From contig CADAND010000005.1 in assembly GCA_902789245.1 (NCBI GenBank), positions 93,939-157,938 of the forward strand: a stretch of 64,000 bases of DNA. Reading direction: 5' to 3'. The DNA comes from an uncultured Bacteroidia bacterium. GTDB taxonomy: Bacteria > Bacteroidota > Bacteroidia > Bacteroidales > UBA932. This document shows positions 61,152 to 64,000 of the stretch, piece by piece (within the stretch, counting starts at the first letter, position 1; every line of letters starts with the position of its first letter). The translations under genes were made by a program, and so were the position numbers. Below the pieces are notes generated by a model. It did not search any database, was not told the DNA's origin, and worked only from the letters and a program-made list of their open reading frames with translations.

Positions 61152-62408
61152 ATGGATAAGATCATCGAGAAGAAAACCGGTTGGCGCGTGGCGTTAACGA
61201 AGAAGGCTCTGCCGTATTGGCTGGGAGCGCTGCTGCTGGCGTTTATCGTGTATCTGATCGCCCGGCCGAACAACAAGACCCTGCGGGTGGATAAGGATAC
61301 GCTGACCGTCGCCAGCGCCGTGAGCGGGGAGTTCAACGACTATATCCGCATCAGCGGCCGCGTGCAGCCGATGACGACGATCCAGCTCTCGCCCCAGGAG
61401 GGCGGCATCGTGGAGAAAATCCTCATCGAGGAGGGCTCCCCGGTCAAGGCCGGCGACGCCATCCTGGTGCTCACCAACGACAATCTGGACATGCAGATCC
61501 TCAACGCCGAGGCTGACCTGGCCGAGAAGGAGAACATCCAGCGCAATACGCAGATCTCGATGGAGCAGCAGAAACTGGACGTCCGCCAGAATGTGCTGGA
61601 ATACAGCATCCAGGTGGAGCGCCTGCGCCGTGCCTACGAGCAGCAGAAGGCTCTCTACGAGGACAAGCTCATCGCCCGCGAGGAGTACCTGAAAGCCGAG
61701 GAGGATTACCGCCTGGCGAAGCAGAAATACGACCTGGTCCGCGAGCGGGCCGTCCAGGACAGTTTGTATCGCGGGGCCCAGATCAACCGGATGGAAGAGA
61801 GTCTGGAGAGCATGCTCCTCAACATGCAGATGATACGCAAGCGCAAATCCAACCTCATTGTGAAGGCGCCCATCGACGGCGAACTGGGCCTGCTGGATGT
61901 GGTCCTGGGCCAGAGCATCGCTGCCGGCACCAAGATCGGCCAGATCAACTCCGTTGGCACCTATAAGGTGGAGGCACAGATCGATGAGCATTATATCGAT
62001 CGCGTCGTAGATGGCCTGGAGGCCACCTTCGAACGCCAGGGCGAGACCTATTCCACCGTCATCCGCAAGGTTTATCCGGAGGTCCGTGACGGCAAGTTCA
62101 AGGCCGATTTCAAGTTCGACGGTGAGCAGCCGGACAACATCCGCTCCGGCCAGACTTACTACCTCAATCTGCAGCTGGGCCAGCCGGAAGAGGCCGTGAT
62201 TATCCCGCGCGGCACCTTCTACCAGAAGACCGGCGGAAAATGGATCTACGTCGTTAACAAAGAGGGCACCAAAGCCGTCAAAAGAGAGATCCGCATCGGC
62301 CGCCAGAATCCGCAGTACTACGAAGTGCTGGAGGGCCTCGAGCCCGGCGAAAAGGTCATCACCTCGGGGTATGACAATTACGGTGACAGTGACGTGTTGG
62401 TATTCTAA
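61152..62408 (+). CDS. HlyD-family periplasmic adaptor
   Basis: 418 residues with one N-terminal membrane helix (about 22-40), lipoyl halves QEGGIVEKILIEEGSPVKAG and KAPIDGELGLLDVVLGQSI, a long coiled-coil hairpin (about 125-230) and beta-barrel/membrane-proximal domains (EPGEKVITSGYDNYGDSDV, cited in part as GEKVITSGYDNYG). It links an inner-membrane ABC permease to the TolC-like duct. It sits between the genes of these two partners. Confidence 0.92.
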   Translation: MDKIIEKKTGWRVALTKKALPYWLGALLLAFIVYLIARPNNKTLRVDKDTLTVASAVSGEFNDYIRISGRVQPMTTIQLSPQEGGIVEKILIEEGSPVKAGDAILVLTNDNLDMQILNAEADLAEKENIQRNTQISMEQQKLDVRQNVLEYSIQVERLRRAYEQQKALYEDKLIAREEYLKAEEDYRLAKQKYDLVRERAVQDSLYRGAQINRMEESLESMLLNMQMIRKRKSNLIVKAPIDGELGLLDVVLGQSIAAGTKIGQINSVGTYKVEAQIDEHYIDRVVDGLEATFERQGETYSTVIRKVYPEVRDGKFKADFKFDGEQPDNIRSGQTYYLNLQLGQPEEAVIIPRGTFYQKTGGKWIYVVNKEGTKAVKREIRIGRQNPQYYEVLEGLEPGEKVITSGYDNYGDSDVLVF

Positions 62409-62411
62409 GCT

Positions 62412-64000
62412 ATGAAGAGTTTTTGGAATTTCCTTAAGAAGAATAAGTTATACGGGGCCATCAACCTTGTGGGCCTGACGGTGTCGATGGCATTTGTGCT
62501 CCTGTTGGCGGCGTATATCCAGCGGCAGCTGTCCACGGATTCATTCCAGAAGAATGCGGACCGGATTTATGTGATTGCCAATGAGGATAACGTGATGATG
62601 GGTTATTGGCTGGACAAGCACCTGAAGAACAATTTTCCTGAAATAGAAAAGGGATGTTGCGTGGCCAACATCGCATCGGCGGCAGCGTTCAACATTAACG
62701 GAGAACGAGTCTATGGCAGCACGATGGCTGCGGACAGTACCTTCTTTGAGATGTTCAGCTATGACCTGGTGGAAGGCAACAAGGCCGACTGGCGCGTTTC
62801 CCAGGACCGCTGTATGGTGAGCCGGGAGTTTGTCAATGCCCATTTCGGGGACAAGGATCCTATTGGCCAGGTCATAACCTTGAATGATAATTCGGATTAT
62901 CCGCTTACTGTCTGCGGCGTCTATGAAGATTTCGGGAACTCCATCCTGAAAGCTCCGGACGTACTGATGCGGGGCGAAATTATGCCCAAGATCAATTCGG
63001 CCCATAATGAAAGTATGAGCAACGCCGGAGGCGGCATCTGCTTTGTGATGGCTTATCCAGGTGCAGACCTGCAGGCCAGGCATGGCGACATCCTGGATTG
63101 GTGTGAAGAGAATTTCTGGGTGTACAAAAGCCAGTACGATAAAGTCAGGATTATTCCGCTCAGGGATATGTATTTTCTCGAAGAAGGGACCCGGGACGGA
63201 ACGGAGACCATCCAGTTTGGTAACCGCAGCTTCGTAAACCTGTTGCTGGCCATGTGCATACTGCTCCTGGCGTTTGCCGTGCTGAACTATATCAACATGA
63301 CGACGGCCCTGACGGGTTTCCGGGCAAAGGAGATGGCCACCCGGCGCCTTGTTGGTGCCGACAAGCGCAGCATCTTCCTGAAAGTGATTGCCGAGAGTAC
63401 GCTTATTTGCGGCATCTCGATGCTACTGGCCATCCTGCTGGCCGAAGCGCTCTCCCCAGCGGTCTCCCACATGTTGGAATATCAAGTGTCCATCTTCAAA
63501 GCTATTACGCCTGTCAATGTGCTGCTGGTACTGGGCTTCATCGTTGTGCTAGGGGTCCTGTCCGGCATCGTGCCAGCACTGCTGATTCAAAAGGCGCAGC
63601 CCATCGAGATTGTGCGCGGCACGCTCCGGCTCAAGACCAAGACGGTCTATAGCAAAGTAATCATCATCGTGCAGAATGTAGTGGCCATCATCATGCTGGT
63701 GAGCGCCCTTACAATGGGTCTTCAGATCCGGCATTTGGTTACGGCCGACCTGGGCTATAACACCAAGGACATCCTCGTGGTCGATAATGCCTTTGGCCAG
63801 ACCGGGCAGATTCGGCCCCTGCTGGACCGCCTTCGTGCTGAGCCCTGTGTGGAAGAAGTGGGGCAAGGTGATGGTATTCCGCTTGGCGGAACGAACAACT
63901 GGACGATGGAACTGGCGGACGGCCGCTGGGTATCGTTCCAGCAGATTCAGGGCGATGATAAATACTTCGACATCCTGGGACTGAAGGTCAAGCAGGATAA
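62412..64000 (+). CDS. MacB/FtsX-type ABC transporter permease, 5' part
   Basis: 529 residues up to the window end; the 3' end is missing. It starts MKSFWNFLKKNKLYGAINL, with a first helix at about 16-36, a large periplasmic MacB-PCD domain (about 40-265), three FtsX helices (about 278-400), then a fourth helix (about 415-440) and a second periplasmic domain. This double FtsX layout is typical of Bacteroidetes permeases of about 780 residues. It works with the HlyD adaptor and TolC-like protein; the ATPase gene must lie downstream of the window. The substrate is unknown. Confidence 0.9.
   Translation, partial: MKSFWNFLKKNKLYGAINLVGLTVSMAFVLLLAAYIQRQLSTDSFQKNADRIYVIANEDNVMMGYWLDKHLKNNFPEIEKGCCVANIASAAAFNINGERVYGSTMAADSTFFEMFSYDLVEGNKADWRVSQDRCMVSREFVNAHFGDKDPIGQVITLNDNSDYPLTVCGVYEDFGNSILKAPDVLMRGEIMPKINSAHNESMSNAGGGICFVMAYPGADLQARHGDILDWCEENFWVYKSQYDKVRIIPLRDMYFLEEGTRDGTETIQFGNRSFVNLLLAMCILLLAFAVLNYINMTTALTGFRAKEMATRRLVGADKRSIFLKVIAESTLICGISMLLAILLAEALSPAVSHMLEYQVSIFKAITPVNVLLVLGFIVVLGVLSGIVPALLIQKAQPIEIVRGTLRLKTKTVYSKVIIIVQNVVAIIMLVSALTMGLQIRHLVTADLGYNTKDILVVDNAFGQTGQIRPLLDRLRAEPCVEEVGQGDGIPLGGTNNWTMELADGRWVSFQQIQGDDKYFDILGLKVKQD

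Overview
The window looks like a chromosomal piece of a GC-rich Bacteroidales bacterium (gut or rumen type; genus not determinable by eye). Pointers are the Bacteroidetes -7 box TAnnTTTG in front of many genes, near absence of Shine-Dalgarno sites, and families typical of the phylum: GSCFA, DUF5686, DUF4301, DUF2807, PnuT with a TonB receptor under a TPP riboswitch, and a V-type ATPase of the E-DUF2764-A-B-D-I-K type.

Layout. 1-800: 3' part of a GH13 amylase, followed by three 78-bp tandem repeats ending in a long hairpin. 1.2-8.3 kb (minus): V-type ATPase operon whose K subunit carries the Na+-binding residue set. 8.4-11.9 kb (minus): Na+-pumping methylmalonyl-CoA-type decarboxylase (alpha, OadG-like, biotin carrier, beta). 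Together these suggest sodium-based energetics. 12-13.6 kb: a CE15-like glucuronoyl esterase; then a tRNA-Pro(AGG) and about 500 bp of gene-free DNA full of palindromes. 14.3-18.8 kb (minus): recF, DUF721, pdxB, DUF4301, lipoprotein. 18.9-21 kb (plus): TPR membrane protein, YebC, a secreted DUF4412-like protein. 21.1-23.8 kb (minus): ABC ATPase, membrane subunit, GntR regulator and DUF2807 protein, with a palindromic operator at the promoter. 24.1-29.3 kb: GSCFA esterase, 5'-nucleotidase, ffh, AraC-type HTH protein, CDF transporter. 29.3-34.6 kb (minus): barrel protein, DUF5686 protein, Zn/Cd P-type ATPase. 34.7-38.3 kb (plus): secreted xylan cassette (jelly-roll protein, GH43, GH8). 38.4-44.7 kb (minus): a five-gene heterodisulfide-reductase-like redox complex followed by a GNAT and a lipoprotein. 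44.8-51.3 kb (plus): six tightly packed genes: alarmone synthetase, HD hydrolase, APH-like kinase, K+/H+ antiporter, SpoIIE phosphatase with kinase domain, STAS protein; a second antiporter converges on it. 51.3-57.1 kb (minus): TPP riboswitch, TonB receptor, PnuT, NagZ-like GH3, antiporter. 57.2-64 kb (plus): NtrC-type regulator, histidine kinase, TolC, HlyD adaptor and an ABC permease cut by the window end.

The most striking pattern is a set of short palindromic repeats (peptide signatures VIPGLTGNL and HSERSEES) found between genes and also inside three otherwise intact genes in frame (GSCFA, the NtrC-type regulator twice, TolC). A different 129-bp inverted-repeat element supplies the N-terminus of the histidine kinase. 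This resembles the in-frame palindromic elements known from Rickettsia. Other points of interest are a duplicated, recoded 3' end of the GH8 gene, the alarmone/antiporter/partner-switch operon, the Hdr-like complex, a PdxB with Gln in place of the usual active-site Arg, and several promoters so close to the start codon that leaderless mRNAs are likely.
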